Origin: JBBTCJ01 sp038043285
GTDB lineage: Bacteria; Planctomycetota; Phycisphaerae; UBA1845
Length of the DNA: 64,000 nt
Assembly (NCBI GenBank): GCA_038043285.1
Contig: JBBTCJ010000002.1
Location: 1 to 64,000 of the forward strand
Direction: 5' to 3'
Position numbers and translations under genes: made by a program. Positions 52,209-61,627 of the stretch are shown here, piece after piece; positions within the stretch are counted from its first letter, which is position 1, and each line of letters starts with the position of its first letter. Under the pieces are notes generated by a model. It was not told the origin of the DNA. It saw nothing but the letters and a program-made list of their open reading frames with translations, and searched no databases.

Positions 52209-53860
52209 AGATACCCCAGCTCTTCCAGTCGGCGAGTCACCTCAGCTTGTTCCTCCGGCGTGTAGGCGGCGGACGCACTCGCACAGAGGGCCATTTCCCT
52301 TTCGCACGTGCGTGGAGGTTCCTCGCTAAGCCGCGCGGAACGAAGCCCGCCCGTCATGAGCGCTCCGTCCATGTACGCGGGAATCGGCTGCCCCAGCAGA
52401 TACAACACCGTCGGGGCGATGTCGGTCATGGATGCCTCGCTCGCACCGCCGGGTTGGAAGCTGGGGCCGGCTCCGATCCACACGCCGTCGGGGCGGTGGT
52501 ATCCGGAGATATCCCAACCCGGACTCAGAGGTCGAAGGAAGCGTTCACCCATGAGCCACGATGGAAGCGTGACATTGGAAGCCATGTATCCGGGGGCGAG
52601 TTCATAAATAACGTCCGGTGCGTCGCCCGCGCTCGGTCCGTCGTAAAGCTCCTCTCGTGTCCAGGCGCCTTCGAAAACGGGTCCGCCGGTATCGGGATCG
52701 GCGGCTGCGCGAAGAACCTCGATCACCCTTCGCCGCATCCGGTCATAGTCCGCCCCCGGTTCGATGACGCCGTCCGGACACCGCCCGCGCACGTTCACGT
52801 ACACCGCGTGCTCCAACTGCGGTCCGGCGAAGGCGGCGCTTCGAGCATAGTTCACCAGCGGATTGCTGCGCGGATCCTGGCGATGCCAGGCCTCCCGCTG
52901 CTCCAATCCGAGCCTCATGCGCAGCGACGGGGAACAGTTCAACTTCCGCGTCGCGAGGTCCGCCAGCGTTCGCAGCGACCTGGACCGCAAGAGTCCGTGC
53001 CGCTCCAGAAGGTTATTCAGGTAGACCCAGCGTCGTACGCCGCCGAAGCCGTGATCGCTGACCAATATGAAATCCGCTTCGCCGCCGATCCGCCGCATGA
53101 TACGGGTCAGCGACGCATCAAGTTTCATGAAGCCTTCGCGCAGCAGCTCGATGGAGCGGCGGTTTTCCGGTCGCCGGGAAGCCTCAAAGGTCGGGTCGAG
53201 GAGGTGGTAGAACAGGTGCTGCACGCGGTCGGTGTATTCGTGCACGAAGAAGTAGAAGTCGGCATCGACCTCGTCGATCAAGAACTCGAACTGACGACAG
53301 CGAAGCTCCATATATTCGTTGATTCGACGGATGTGCGCCTCGCGGGCCGAGGGATCAGCCGGTCGATGACTGAGCACGTCCCAGTTGAGCCGCAATGCGC
53401 CGAACCGCGAGCGGACCGATTCGTTGAGCGTTTCGGGATGGAAAACCTTGGCGGAATCGTCGGGAGACACAAACCCGGTCAGCATGGCGCCGTGGATGGG
53501 TCTGGCCGGATAAGTGATGGGCACGTTGAGAATCACGGATTTTAGTCCGGCTTCGCCGAGAATGTTCCAAAGCTTCGGCGCCAGGACGTCGGCGCCGGAC
53601 GCGGTGCGCATTCGTCCGCTGCTCCGATCGCGATACGAGAAGCTGAACACTCCGTGCTTTCCGGGGTTGACGCCGGTGTACATGGTCGGCCAGGCCGGGC
53701 AGGTCACCGGCGGACGAGTCGACTTCAATACCCCCGACGCCCCCTCCCCCAGCATTCGCGAAATCGTGGGTACGACGCCGGCCTCGACAAGCGGGCGCAA
53801 TACGTCGAAGGTGGCCCCGTCCCACCCCATGAGTACGACTTTTCTACGCGAGTTCGTCAT
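52205..53860 (-). CDS. Type I phosphodiesterase/alkaline-phosphatase-like hydrolase
   Basis: The 551-residue protein is a metal-dependent hydrolase of the nucleotide pyrophosphatase/phosphodiesterase type. The metal and catalytic residues are recognised in VVLMGWDGATFD (first Asp), VTCPAWPTMYTGVNPGKHG (nucleophile Thr region), FFVHEYTDRVQH, and LVSDHGFGGV, and there is a late HRPDGVWI His. No signal peptide is visible at the start, so the location is unclear. Such proteins appear in polysaccharide loci, where they may cleave phosphodiester links of lipid carriers. ATG at 53860. Confidence 0.86.
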   Translation of the reverse strand: MTNSRRKVVLMGWDGATFDVLRPLVEAGVVPTISRMLGEGASGVLKSTRPPVTCPAWPTMYTGVNPGKHGVFSFSYRDRSSGRMRTASGADVLAPKLWNILGEAGLKSVILNVPITYPARPIHGAMLTGFVSPDDSAKVFHPETLNESVRSRFGALRLNWDVLSHRPADPSAREAHIRRINEYMELRCRQFEFLIDEVDADFYFFVHEYTDRVQHLFYHLLDPTFEASRRPENRRSIELLREGFMKLDASLTRIMRRIGGEADFILVSDHGFGGVRRWVYLNNLLERHGLLRSRSLRTLADLATRKLNCSPSLRMRLGLEQREAWHRQDPRSNPLVNYARSAAFAGPQLEHAVYVNVRGRCPDGVIEPGADYDRMRRRVIEVLRAAADPDTGGPVFEGAWTREELYDGPSAGDAPDVIYELAPGYMASNVTLPSWLMGERFLRPLSPGWDISGYHRPDGVWIGAGPSFQPGGASEASMTDIAPTVLYLLGQPIPAYMDGALMTGGLRSARLSEEPPRTCEREMALCASASAAYTPEEQAEVTRRLEELGYL

Positions 53861-53892
53861 GGTTCAATGAGAAGCGGAAGGAGCGATATGGC

Positions 53893-55041
53893 TCAATGCC
53901 CCTTGCCGCAGCCGTCCTTATTGGATCGCAGCCGACGATAGAATCGCTCAGCCAATGGAACGATCCAGCGTGCCGCCCGTCCCCCCGGCGCAGAAAAGGA
54001 TTCCAGAAAACGCACTTCCTTGCCGCCGAGTCCCGCTTTGAAGTGATACACCCCCGGATTGCCTGCCGGGTCTATTCCTCCAAGGTTGTACCAGCGTGCG
54101 CCGGCGCTTTGGGCGAGCTCGATCGCTTTCCACTGAAGCAGATAGGATGCCTTGTTCGCCCTTCCCAAGTCATTGGACGCGCCGAGTAGATAAATGCAGG
54201 TGTCGCCCAGGGTGCTCGACACGTGACCGGCGGCCGGCTCGTCGCCCTGGTACGCCAACAACACCCGCATTCTCTCGCCGGGAGCGAGCAACGTCTGGAG
54301 CTTGGTGAACGATCCGACGTGCACGCCGGTCTCGAATTGCTTTCGACTCCACATCCGCTCGTACAGCGATTCGAACGCGGACATGGCCGCCTCGTCCGAA
54401 GCGACCACGACGCGCAATCCCCGCTTCTCCGCTTGATTCAGGCCATTGCGCCACTTCTGCTCGAGTCCCTTGCGCAACTCGGCAAGCGACGGCGACAGGT
54501 CGAGCAGGATCGTCCGCTCCCGGGGCGCGTCGAAGTCCACCGCAAAACCCGAAAGAGCGAGCGCCGCGGTCACGTCGTCGTCATCGCCGGCCGTCTCGAT
54601 GAGATTGGGAAGCACCCGCAGGTTCAATCCGCGCAGGCGGCAGAACTCCTGGCGAAGCAATGCCAGGACTTCGCGCAGATCGTCCGGGCGCGCCCCGCCG
54701 CATCGCCACAGCGGTCCGCGGAACACATAGGCGACGCCCATCCCCAGAAACGGAATACGTTTGATCCGTAGCTGCGCCAGGCCGATGACGGCTTCGCCGC
54801 GACGCACGATTGCACGGCATACCTGCGACTTCGTCTGCTCCGCGCTGACCCCCCCGAACGCCCACGTCTGGTAAATGTTGTGGTCGGAGAACGCGCTGGA
54901 AAGTTCCCCCCACGCTTCCGCGCCGACGGCGTCCGCCTGAACCGTGATCGCGCCTTGGGAATCGTTGCCTGCGGTGACCGGTGTATTGGCCGAAGGCTCG
55001 TGTCCGGACGAGGACGAGGATCGCGCGGCAAGCATGTTCAT
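53893..55041 (-). CDS. FemAB-like acyltransferase 3
   Basis: The 382-residue protein has the peptidyl or polysaccharide FemAB-type GNAT fold: AWGELSSAFSDHNIYQTWAFG, LRIKRIPFLGMGVAYVFRGPLW, KWRNGLNQAEKRGLRVVV, and the later YNLGGIDPAGNPGVYHFKAGLGGKEVRF. The last phrase is typical of the FemX/FemAB-type lipid II glycyltransferase group. It differs from the other two FemAB proteins and is not a recent copy. The ATG at 55041 overlaps the deacetylase stop (ATGA). The substrate is unknown. Confidence 0.86.
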   Translation of the reverse strand: MNMLAARSSSSSGHEPSANTPVTAGNDSQGAITVQADAVGAEAWGELSSAFSDHNIYQTWAFGGVSAEQTKSQVCRAIVRRGEAVIGLAQLRIKRIPFLGMGVAYVFRGPLWRCGGARPDDLREVLALLRQEFCRLRGLNLRVLPNLIETAGDDDDVTAALALSGFAVDFDAPRERTILLDLSPSLAELRKGLEQKWRNGLNQAEKRGLRVVVASDEAAMSAFESLYERMWSRKQFETGVHVGSFTKLQTLLAPGERMRVLLAYQGDEPAAGHVSSTLGDTCIYLLGASNDLGRANKASYLLQWKAIELAQSAGARWYNLGGIDPAGNPGVYHFKAGLGGKEVRFLESFSAPGGRAARWIVPLAERFYRRLRSNKDGCGKGH

Positions 55042-55895
55042 CTTGCCGGACCGGCCGTCGTGGCAGCCTCCCGGGAGACCGTCTCCGGCGCAACCGATCC
55101 TACCCCCGGCGATCGGCGACGCGGGATCCACCGACGCCAAGCGTACGCGCCCGAGGCCTTCAGTCGAAACTCGATCGTCCAATCGTCGGGCGTCACCTTG
55201 AACCGCCCCATCGCCAGCGGATTGCTTCCCGCTTTCACCGGTTCCGGCTCGCAGGTGACGACGACCTGATATCCCGCGGCGCCGGCGATGGATTCCAGTC
55301 CTGCCGGACATCGCCCGTAGGGAACCGAAAACGCCGTCACCGGGCGACCCAACGCGGCCTCCAGCTCGCGCTTGGATTGGACCAGCTCAGAGCGCACGGC
55401 AACGTCGTCCAGCGCCGTCAGGTCCGCATGGGTCGCGGTGTGTGAGCCGATTTCGATGAGCTCCGCGGGCAGCGATCGCAGTTGTTCAACGGTCATCAAT
55501 ACTTCGTAGGTATCGGGATGCCCGGGCGGCATGGCCCACGCCGGCGATCGGCCCATGTTGCCGGACACGGCGAACACCGTCGCGGGAATACAATCCCGCG
55601 CCAATACGGGAACAGCGTTTCGACGGACGCTGTCGAGCGCGTCGTCGAAAGTCACGCAGGTGCGCCGCACCGCACCGCCCGCAACCGCAGCGCCGGCGAG
55701 AGGGACGATCGTCCTTCGCCGCGCGAGCCATTGCATCTGTCGCTCAAAGCCCGCCCGCTGCCGATCGGTCACGCCGTGGTAGTAAAGGATGACACACTCG
55801 CCGCGCCGCCTGCCCGCCGACTGGCGAAGCCAATCGCCAACGGATCGCAGCAGGAAGTAGGCCAGACTAATGGTCAGGGCGACGATTCGACGCAT
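55038..55895 (-). CDS. Polysaccharide deacetylase (NodB homology, exosortase-locus type)
   Basis: The 285-residue protein has an N-terminal signal-like segment (about residues 3-22) and the NodB motifs: LYYHGVTD, TCVTFDDALDSV with the catalytic Asp pair, SHTATHADLTAL (HxxxH metal ligands), and SVPYGRCP. It removes acetyl groups from N-acetyl sugars, here probably of the polysaccharide. ATG at 55895 overlaps the glycosyltransferase gene by 22 bp; the longer frame upstream is not credible. It resembles the deacetylases often found in exosortase loci. Confidence 0.9.
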   Translation of the reverse strand: MRRIVALTISLAYFLLRSVGDWLRQSAGRRRGECVILYYHGVTDRQRAGFERQMQWLARRRTIVPLAGAAVAGGAVRRTCVTFDDALDSVRRNAVPVLARDCIPATVFAVSGNMGRSPAWAMPPGHPDTYEVLMTVEQLRSLPAELIEIGSHTATHADLTALDDVAVRSELVQSKRELEAALGRPVTAFSVPYGRCPAGLESIAGAAGYQVVVTCEPEPVKAGSNPLAMGRFKVTPDDWTIEFRLKASGAYAWRRWIPRRRSPGVGSVAPETVSREAATTAGPAR

Positions 55896-56875
55896 GGAGT
55901 TCGGCCCGCCCCCGGACGCGACGTTCCGACCGACGCGATGCTGGTCGGCAGCCTGCCAAAAAGGTGGAATCGCAGAACGGCCACCGCCAACTCCCATTGC
56001 CGAACCACGCCCTCGCTCCTGCCCGCGGACAACCGCTTCATCCCCACCAGCGGAACACGCAGTAGCGACGCGATGCAGAACATCAGGTTGGCGGCTGCCC
56101 TTGTCGCCCTGCCGGACTTCCTCTCCAGGAACATCAGCAGACTGCGTCGTTCCAGCAGATGCATGTCCATCGGCGCCTGCGACGAGCTGCAGCGCCCCAG
56201 ATGGGTGATGACCGCCTTCGGCGTATACATCGTCTTCCAACCCGCTCGGCGCATCCGCAAACACCAATCCGTGTCCTCGGAATACATGAAGTACTCTTCG
56301 GACATCGGGCCGACCTGTTGGATCGCCTCGCGCCGCGCGAGCATGAAGCAGCCGGCCACGGCGTCCACCTCGCGCTCGCTTTGATAGTCCCACCAGCCGA
56401 ACCGCGCGCGGTTGAAGAATCGATGACTCCAAAACAGTTGTTGCAGCCGGGTCAGCGAAAGCGCGACGTTGAGCAGGCTGGGGAACAGATAGCAATTGTA
56501 TTGCAGATTTCCGCGCCGCCCCCGCGTCTGACAACCAACGATGCCCGCGTCCGGATGGGCGTCGGCGAACTCCACCGCCTTTTCAATCGCTGCATCATGG
56601 ATGAGCGTGTCGGAGTTGAGCAGCAAGACGTAGCGACCGTGGGCAACGGCGATTCCTTGATTGTTGGCCGCTGCGAAGCCGCGATTGTCATCATTGCGGA
56701 TAAGGCGCACCGCGGGAAACTCGGCGGCAATCATCTCCGCCGATCCGTCCGCCGAATGGTTATCGACGACGATCGTCTCCAATGCCGCGTCTCCCGCGCG
56801 CTCGTGCAGCGAACGCAGGCAATCGCGCAACACGTCGCGCGTGTTCCAGCTCACGATGACGATCGAGACATCCAT
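55874..56875 (-). CDS. Family 2 glycosyltransferase (rhamnosyltransferase-like)
   Basis: The 333-residue GT-A protein has VSIVIVSWNTRDVLRDCL, IVVDNHSADGS, YVLLLNSDTLI (DxD equivalent) and YFMYSEDTDWCLRMRRAG. The layout matches WbbL-type rhamnosyltransferases, which add rhamnose to lipid-linked intermediates. The call fits with the dTDP-rhamnose genes located upstream in the same operon. The last 60 residues (about 265-333) are a more hydrophobic tail. Confidence 0.9.
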   Translation of the reverse strand: MDVSIVIVSWNTRDVLRDCLRSLHERAGDAALETIVVDNHSADGSAEMIAAEFPAVRLIRNDDNRGFAAANNQGIAVAHGRYVLLLNSDTLIHDAAIEKAVEFADAHPDAGIVGCQTRGRRGNLQYNCYLFPSLLNVALSLTRLQQLFWSHRFFNRARFGWWDYQSEREVDAVAGCFMLARREAIQQVGPMSEEYFMYSEDTDWCLRMRRAGWKTMYTPKAVITHLGRCSSSQAPMDMHLLERRSLLMFLERKSGRATRAAANLMFCIASLLRVPLVGMKRLSAGRSEGVVRQWELAVAVLRFHLFGRLPTSIASVGTSRPGAGRTPCVESSP

Positions 56876-56894
56876 GCGGAATGACGGTCAAGGG

Positions 56895-57659
56895 TCATGG
56901 CGACGGCGGGCGGACGCCGCGAGCTTCGCCGCCCGATGCCGGCGGCGCGATTGACGGAAGGACCGACCTCACGTCCGCCGCCGACGCGGCCGCAAAACGC
57001 AGCGCCTGCTCCTTGGCCCGCTCGAGAAGCTGCGGCACCGCGACCCCGGCGGCGATTTGCACCTGGGCCACGTAGTACCGCGGATCCCGCGAGAGGTTGG
57101 GACTTCGCCATCGCGGCCCCCAGAAATCCTTCCATTCGGTCGTGTGCCGACCCTGAAGGGCGTAGTAGTTCACCACCACGATGGCCTCGGAGTCCGCCTC
57201 CTGGCGACCAAACTCATGAACCAGACAGGCCATGGACGAACCGTCGGGGAGACGCACATCCCCGCGCTCCTGCGAGCGCAGCACCCAACCGTTGGCCGGA
57301 TAGCAGGCGTCCGGACGATGCCCCAGCATGGTCGACGGACGAGTCGTGAATCCAAGATAGAAGTCCACGGTCGCGCCGCTTCCGCGATCCAGGTATCGCC
57401 GATTCACATAATCATCATTTCCCGCAACCACTTGCACGCGCGCGTCGATCGGAACGTCCACGCCCTCCCACTCGCCAAGATGCATCGGAAACCTCGACAA
57501 GGGCGCCGCCGGCGAAATCGCCTGCCGCGGCGCAGCGGACAATATCTTCTCCACCCAGCGACGCGCACCGCCGACCGCCAGTAACACGATCACCCAGAAG
57601 GCCACTGACGCCGCGAGGTGTGAACGAGCGGATGTAGATTGCATCGTTGAGTCTTGCAT
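56895..57659 (-). CDS. epsI: EpsI-family exosortase-associated protein
   Basis: The 254-residue protein starts with ATG at 57659 (or 57644) and has one N-terminal membrane helix (about residues 14-34). The following domain shows the EpsI (DUF3485) signature: FPMHLGEWEGVDV, MLGHRPDACYPANGWV, VHEFGRQEADSEAIVVVNYY. EpsI proteins occur with exosortases and polysaccharide loci and in some exosortases form a C-terminal fusion. Here it is separate and stands near the rhamnose genes. Exact function is unknown. An Ala/Pro-rich tail of about 25 residues closes it. Confidence 0.93.
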   Translation of the reverse strand: MQDSTMQSTSARSHLAASVAFWVIVLLAVGGARRWVEKILSAAPRQAISPAAPLSRFPMHLGEWEGVDVPIDARVQVVAGNDDYVNRRYLDRGSGATVDFYLGFTTRPSTMLGHRPDACYPANGWVLRSQERGDVRLPDGSSMACLVHEFGRQEADSEAIVVVNYYALQGRHTTEWKDFWGPRWRSPNLSRDPRYYVAQVQIAAGVAVPQLLERAKEQALRFAAASAADVRSVLPSIAPPASGGEARGVRPPSP

Positions 57660-57697
57660 ACCGTGGTCAAAAAGCGCGTCGGATCGAATCGCGACAC

Positions 57698-58630
57698 TCA
57701 GTTGCCGCGACGTCCGACACGGTGGCTACTCGGGGGCTGAGCAACTCCGATTTCACGCGTGGACAAGTATTCCCTCAACGCCTCCAGCCAGTGCCGCGGC
57801 GTATGACGGGTCAGCTCGACGTACGACTGCAGGTCAAGGACCGAATACGCCGGTCGCACCGCGGGTCGCCCCAGTTCGCTCGTGGTCATCGTCCCGACCT
57901 CGACGCGCGATCCGGACAACGCCACGATCTCGCGGGCGAACTCCCACCAACTGCACTGCCCCTCGTTGGCGAAATGAACCGTTCCCTCGGCGCCGGCGTC
58001 CAACAACCGCATGACCGCATCGCTCAAATCGTCAGTCAGCGTCGGGCGCCCGACCTGATCGTTGACCACGCGAAGACGTTCGCCACTTGCGGCCTTCGCC
58101 AGAATGGCCTCGACGAAATTCTTCCCGCCCCACCCGAACAACCACGACGTCCGGACGATCAAATGGCGACAATCGGCTCGGCGGACAGCCTCCTCCCCTT
58201 CCCATTTCGATCGCCCGTAGACCGACAACGGGCTGGCGGCGTCGCCGGGACGGTATGGACTAGCCTGTCGCCCGTCGAAGACGAAATCGGTCGAAAGATG
58301 CACCAGCAAAGAACCAAGCTCGCGACAGGCATCCGCACAATACCCCGGCGCACGCGCGTTGCAGGCGAAAGCCTCGTCCACCTGGGACTCGCAACCGTCG
58401 ACGTCGGTATACGCCGCGGCGTTGATGACCACGCTCCGACCGATCTCGCGCAACATTTTTCGAACGGCGGCGGGGTCGCGGACGTCAATCTCTTCGCGGT
58501 CCACCGCGACCAGCCGAACGCCCGTCGCTGAACCGATACGCGCCGACAAATCGCGTTCCAGTCGCCGACCGAGCATCCCCCTCGACCCCAACAGCACGAC
58601 CGGTCCACGGATCCAATCCGGCAAACTCAC
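57698..58630 (-). CDS. rfbD: dTDP-4-dehydrorhamnose reductase RfbD
   Basis: This enzyme reduces dTDP-4-keto-L-rhamnose to dTDP-L-rhamnose with NAD(P)H. The 310-residue protein has GSRGMLGRRL as Rossmann loop, DYTDVDGCE-like YTDVDGCESQ, the catalytic YGRSKWEGE (YxxxK), and the family phrase VRTSWLFGWGGKNFV. The GTG start at 58630 overlaps the rfbB stop (GTGA). It is the last of the four rhamnose genes, 38 bp before epsI. Confidence 0.96.
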   Translation of the reverse strand: MSLPDWIRGPVVLLGSRGMLGRRLERDLSARIGSATGVRLVAVDREEIDVRDPAAVRKMLREIGRSVVINAAAYTDVDGCESQVDEAFACNARAPGYCADACRELGSLLVHLSTDFVFDGRQASPYRPGDAASPLSVYGRSKWEGEEAVRRADCRHLIVRTSWLFGWGGKNFVEAILAKAASGERLRVVNDQVGRPTLTDDLSDAVMRLLDAGAEGTVHFANEGQCSWWEFAREIVALSGSRVEVGTMTTSELGRPAVRPAYSVLDLQSYVELTRHTPRHWLEALREYLSTREIGVAQPPSSHRVGRRGN

Positions 58631-59658
58631 CGATCCGCTCCCACCACGCCCCCGACGCCGTACTGCTTTTCGTAGTACGCCAAATACTCCCCGGTCTTAA
58701 TCCTTCGCCACCACGGCTCATTCGCGACGTACCAGTCGATCGTCGAGGCCAGGCCCGACTCAAAATCGATCCGCGGCTTCCAGCTCAGCTCGGACGAGAT
58801 CCGCGAAATGTCCATCGCGTACCGCCGATCGTGCCCGGGGCGATCCTTCACCAACTCGATCATGGATTCATCGTGCCCCAGTCGTTGGAGAATTCTTCTC
58901 GCGATGTCGCGGTTGGGCAACTCGCACTCGCCGCCGATGTTATACGCCCATCCGGGCGTGCCGCGCTCAAGCACCCTCAGGATCGCTTCGCAGTGGTCGT
59001 CGACGTGAATCCAGTCGCGCACATTCATCCCGTCGCCGTACAGCGGAACCTTCTTCCCGACCAGCAGGTTGGTCACGAAGAGCGGAATCAGTTTTTCCGG
59101 AAACTGATACGGTCCGTAGTTATTGGAGCAACGGGTAATCAGCACCGGAAGCTCGAACGTGTGATGGTACGCCTGAACCAGCATGTCCGCGGCCGCTTTG
59201 GACGCGCTGTAGGGGCTGTTGGGCGCGATGGGCGTCGATTCCTGGAACCTCCCCGTCGGCCCCAGCGATCCGTACACCTCATCGGTGGACACTTGCAGGA
59301 AACGCTCCACCGAATGCGCCTTGGCCAGGTCCAGCAGGACTTGCACGCCGACGACGTTGGTGCGAACGAACTCCTGCGCTCCCAGGATGCTGCGATCGAC
59401 GTGGCTCTCCGCGGCAAAGTTGACGACGCCCGAAATGCCGCCGGCGAAGATCGTCTCCAAGGCCCCCGCGTCGCAAATGTCTCCTCGTTGAAACCGATAC
59501 ACCGAGGCTTCCTCGATGCCCGCGAGGTTCTCAAGATTTCCCGCGTAGGTCAGCTTGTCATACGCAATGATGCGAACCGCAGGTCGAACACGGCGCATCG
59601 TGCGAACGAAGTTGCTCCCGATGAACCCCGCCGCGCCGGTAACCAGAAGTGTGGTCAT
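58627..59658 (-). CDS. rfbB: dTDP-glucose 4,6-dehydratase RfbB
   Basis: It converts dTDP-glucose to dTDP-4-keto-6-deoxyglucose with a bound NAD. The 343-residue protein starts MTTLLVTGAAGFIGSNFVR (NAD loop), and contains the DVYGS-type QVSTDEVYGSLG, the catalytic YSASKAAAD, and the RCSNNYGPYQFPEK that marks RfbB. The stop of rfbA is 4 bp upstream, and its own stop overlaps the rfbD start by 4 bp. Confidence 0.97.
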   Translation of the reverse strand: MTTLLVTGAAGFIGSNFVRTMRRVRPAVRIIAYDKLTYAGNLENLAGIEEASVYRFQRGDICDAGALETIFAGGISGVVNFAAESHVDRSILGAQEFVRTNVVGVQVLLDLAKAHSVERFLQVSTDEVYGSLGPTGRFQESTPIAPNSPYSASKAAADMLVQAYHHTFELPVLITRCSNNYGPYQFPEKLIPLFVTNLLVGKKVPLYGDGMNVRDWIHVDDHCEAILRVLERGTPGWAYNIGGECELPNRDIARRILQRLGHDESMIELVKDRPGHDRRYAMDISRISSELSWKPRIDFESGLASTIDWYVANEPWWRRIKTGEYLAYYEKQYGVGGVVGADR

Positions 59659-59662
59659 CCGA

Positions 59663-60433
59663 TCAACCCGCCGCCCCTGCGCGGGCCGGAAGCCGCGCCG
59701 GCAAGTCCAACTTGTTCGCCCCGCCCTCCTTCACCAGCACGGTCGCGCGGTACAGCGACTCGAACGTGCCCGCGTCGGTCCACCAGCCCTCCAGCACGTC
59801 ATAGGTCAACGTCCCCTGTTCGATGTACGCGTTGTTGACGTCGGTGATCTCCAGCTCACCGCGGCCGGAGGGCTTCAGCGGTCGAATCAGGTCGAACACC
59901 TGGCGGTCGTACATGTAGATGCCTGTCACCGCCAGGTTGCTCTTGGGTTTCTGGGGCTTCTCCTCGATGCGCACGATGCTTCCGTCACGGACCTCAGCCA
60001 CCCCGAATCGCTGCGGGTCGGGAACCTCCTTCAACAGCACCTTCGCCCCGCGACCCTGAGCGAAGAACTCGCCGACCGCTTTCCGGATGTTCTTTTCGAT
60101 GAGGTTGTCACCCAGGACGACGACGATCTTGTCGCCGTCGGCGAAGTGCTCAGCCAAACGAAGGGCATCCGCAATCCCACCCTCGCCTTCCTGATAGGTG
60201 TAGTGAAGATCGCGCAGGCCGAACTCGTAGCCGTTGCCCAGAAGCCGCAGGAAATCGCCGGCGTCGTTCCCGCCGGTCACCAGCATGATGTCCTCGATGC
60301 CTGCGTTCACCAGACACTGAATCGGAAAATGAATCATCGGCCGGTCATAGACCGGTAGCAGGTGCTTGTTGGTCACCCGCGTCAGCGGCGATAACCGCGT
60401 GCCCAGACCGCCCGCAAGGATTACGCCTTTCAT
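59663..60433 (-). CDS. rfbA: Glucose-1-phosphate thymidylyltransferase RfbA
   Basis: It makes dTDP-glucose from glucose 1-phosphate and dTTP, the first step of dTDP-rhamnose formation. The 256-residue protein has MKGVILAGGLGTRLSPLT (nucleotide loop), VVVLGDNL, FGVAEVRDGSIVRIEEKPQKPKSNL and WWTDAGTFESLYRA. The length is shorter than the 290-residue RmlA form, as in the short type found in many bacteria. ATG at 60433 is 5 bp downstream of the rfbC stop. The pathway role rests on the gene set. Confidence 0.95.
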   Translation of the reverse strand: MKGVILAGGLGTRLSPLTRVTNKHLLPVYDRPMIHFPIQCLVNAGIEDIMLVTGGNDAGDFLRLLGNGYEFGLRDLHYTYQEGEGGIADALRLAEHFADGDKIVVVLGDNLIEKNIRKAVGEFFAQGRGAKVLLKEVPDPQRFGVAEVRDGSIVRIEEKPQKPKSNLAVTGIYMYDRQVFDLIRPLKPSGRGELEITDVNNAYIEQGTLTYDVLEGWWTDAGTFESLYRATVLVKEGGANKLDLPARLPARAGAAG

Positions 60434-60438
60434 CGTCG

Positions 60439-60894
60439 CTACCCGTCCTTTCTCGACCAGTCGTACGGGATGTCCCTCGTGTGCGGAGCCACCCGGTACT
60501 CATCGGGGTCATCATAGACGTAGACTTCGGTGGGACAGTTGATGACCATGGCCTCAAACTCGCTGATGCACTTGAACCCGTGGTACACCAGCGGAGGAAT
60601 CTGCACCAGGATCGGGTTATGGTCGCCCAGGAAGAACTCGTTGACCTCGCCCTTCGTCGGCGAGTCCGCGCGCGAATCGTACAGCACCACCTTCATCATG
60701 CCGCGTACGCACACGAAATGGTCCCACTGCTTTTTGTGATAGTGCCAGGCCTTGACAACGCCGGGATAGGCCGTGGTCAGATAGATTTGCCCGAACTTCT
60801 TAAACGTCGGTTCATCGCTGCGAAGCATTTCCATCAACCGCCCGCGTTCGTCGGAAATGACTTTCAGACGCTTCACTTGCACGTCGCGAATCAT
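60439..60894 (-). CDS. rfbC: dTDP-4-dehydrorhamnose 3,5-epimerase-like cupin protein RfbC
   Basis: RfbC epimerises positions 3 and 5 of dTDP-4-keto-6-deoxyglucose. The 151-residue protein has the cupin: KVISDERGRLMEM, GQIYLTTAYPGVVKAWHYHKKQWDHFVCVRG (with the catalytic His) and HGFKCISEFEAMVIN. It is shorter than RmlC (about 180), and the family also includes cupin isomerases of other sugars, so the gene set supports the call. ATG at 60894 was chosen for the AAGGAA site 6 bp upstream; it is the first gene of the leftward polysaccharide operon. Confidence 0.88.
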   Translation of the reverse strand: MIRDVQVKRLKVISDERGRLMEMLRSDEPTFKKFGQIYLTTAYPGVVKAWHYHKKQWDHFVCVRGMMKVVLYDSRADSPTKGEVNEFFLGDHNPILVQIPPLVYHGFKCISEFEAMVINCPTEVYVYDDPDEYRVAPHTRDIPYDWSRKDG

Positions 60895-61627
60895 GGCCGT
60901 TCCTTGTAACCACCGCACATCGCCGGATCCAAGTCCCCGGCTCCGCTTGTGGCCCGAGCGCACTCCGTGCCCGTGGAGTACACCAAAAGAATCGTGCAAC
61001 CTCCTGCCGTCCAACAACTTACGTGGATTCGCCCACCGAACCGCGCGCACGACGGCAGGCCTTGGACCCCACCATTATCCGGCGGATGAAGCCGATGTCG
61101 AACCACGACAATTCCTGCGGCCAACCACCATCTCTCTGACCGGGCCGGTGTCTTTGGATGCCCTGCCAAGTCGAGTCTATTCCGTCAGTCGGCGCTCGGC
61201 TGTTTGTCGTCCGCGTTCAGACTCGAACGGCCTAAACCACCCAGGTCATGCATTTTCGCACGCCGGCGCATTGCGACAAACACACCACGCGTGTTTTTCG
61301 GCCAATGCGGGGCCGATTCGCCGTTTCGCCCCAAGGTCCGCTAACCAATAGCGATGCCCGGTAACGGTTAAAGTTGGACCGGACTATGCATGATTCGACA
61401 AACAGGCGAGCTTCACACATTTTCCGGCATTGACTATCGGTGGCCGCGGTCTAAACTTTCAGCGAACCATCACAGCCGCGCCCTGATGCCTCCGTGGGTG
61501 CGGTCGTCCGATGCGCGAACGGACAAGCGCGGCTTGGCGACCGAGGAGGACCATCGGCGGTTCGCCCCAAAGGCGCGTGGGGTTTGTGGTTTCCCGTCAA
61601 TCGACACCGGGGAGGGGGTCGACTCGA
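60895..61627. promoter_or_regulatory. Divergent intergenic region of the polysaccharide locus
   Basis: This 733-bp stretch separates the leftward rfbC operon from the rightward exosortase-fusion operon, so it must carry two promoters. No real gene was recognised; small frames lack family resemblance. It is long enough for operator sites. A weak stem (AAACAC...GTGTTTTT) is visible near 61277-61298. Just before the plus-strand start a GGGGAGGGGG ribosome site occurs. Confidence 0.5.

Noticed and set aside
52100..53545. Plus-strand frame of 481 codons over the phosphodiesterase gene
   Set aside because: Antisense to a hydrolase with conserved metal motifs; composition is typical of a shadow frame.
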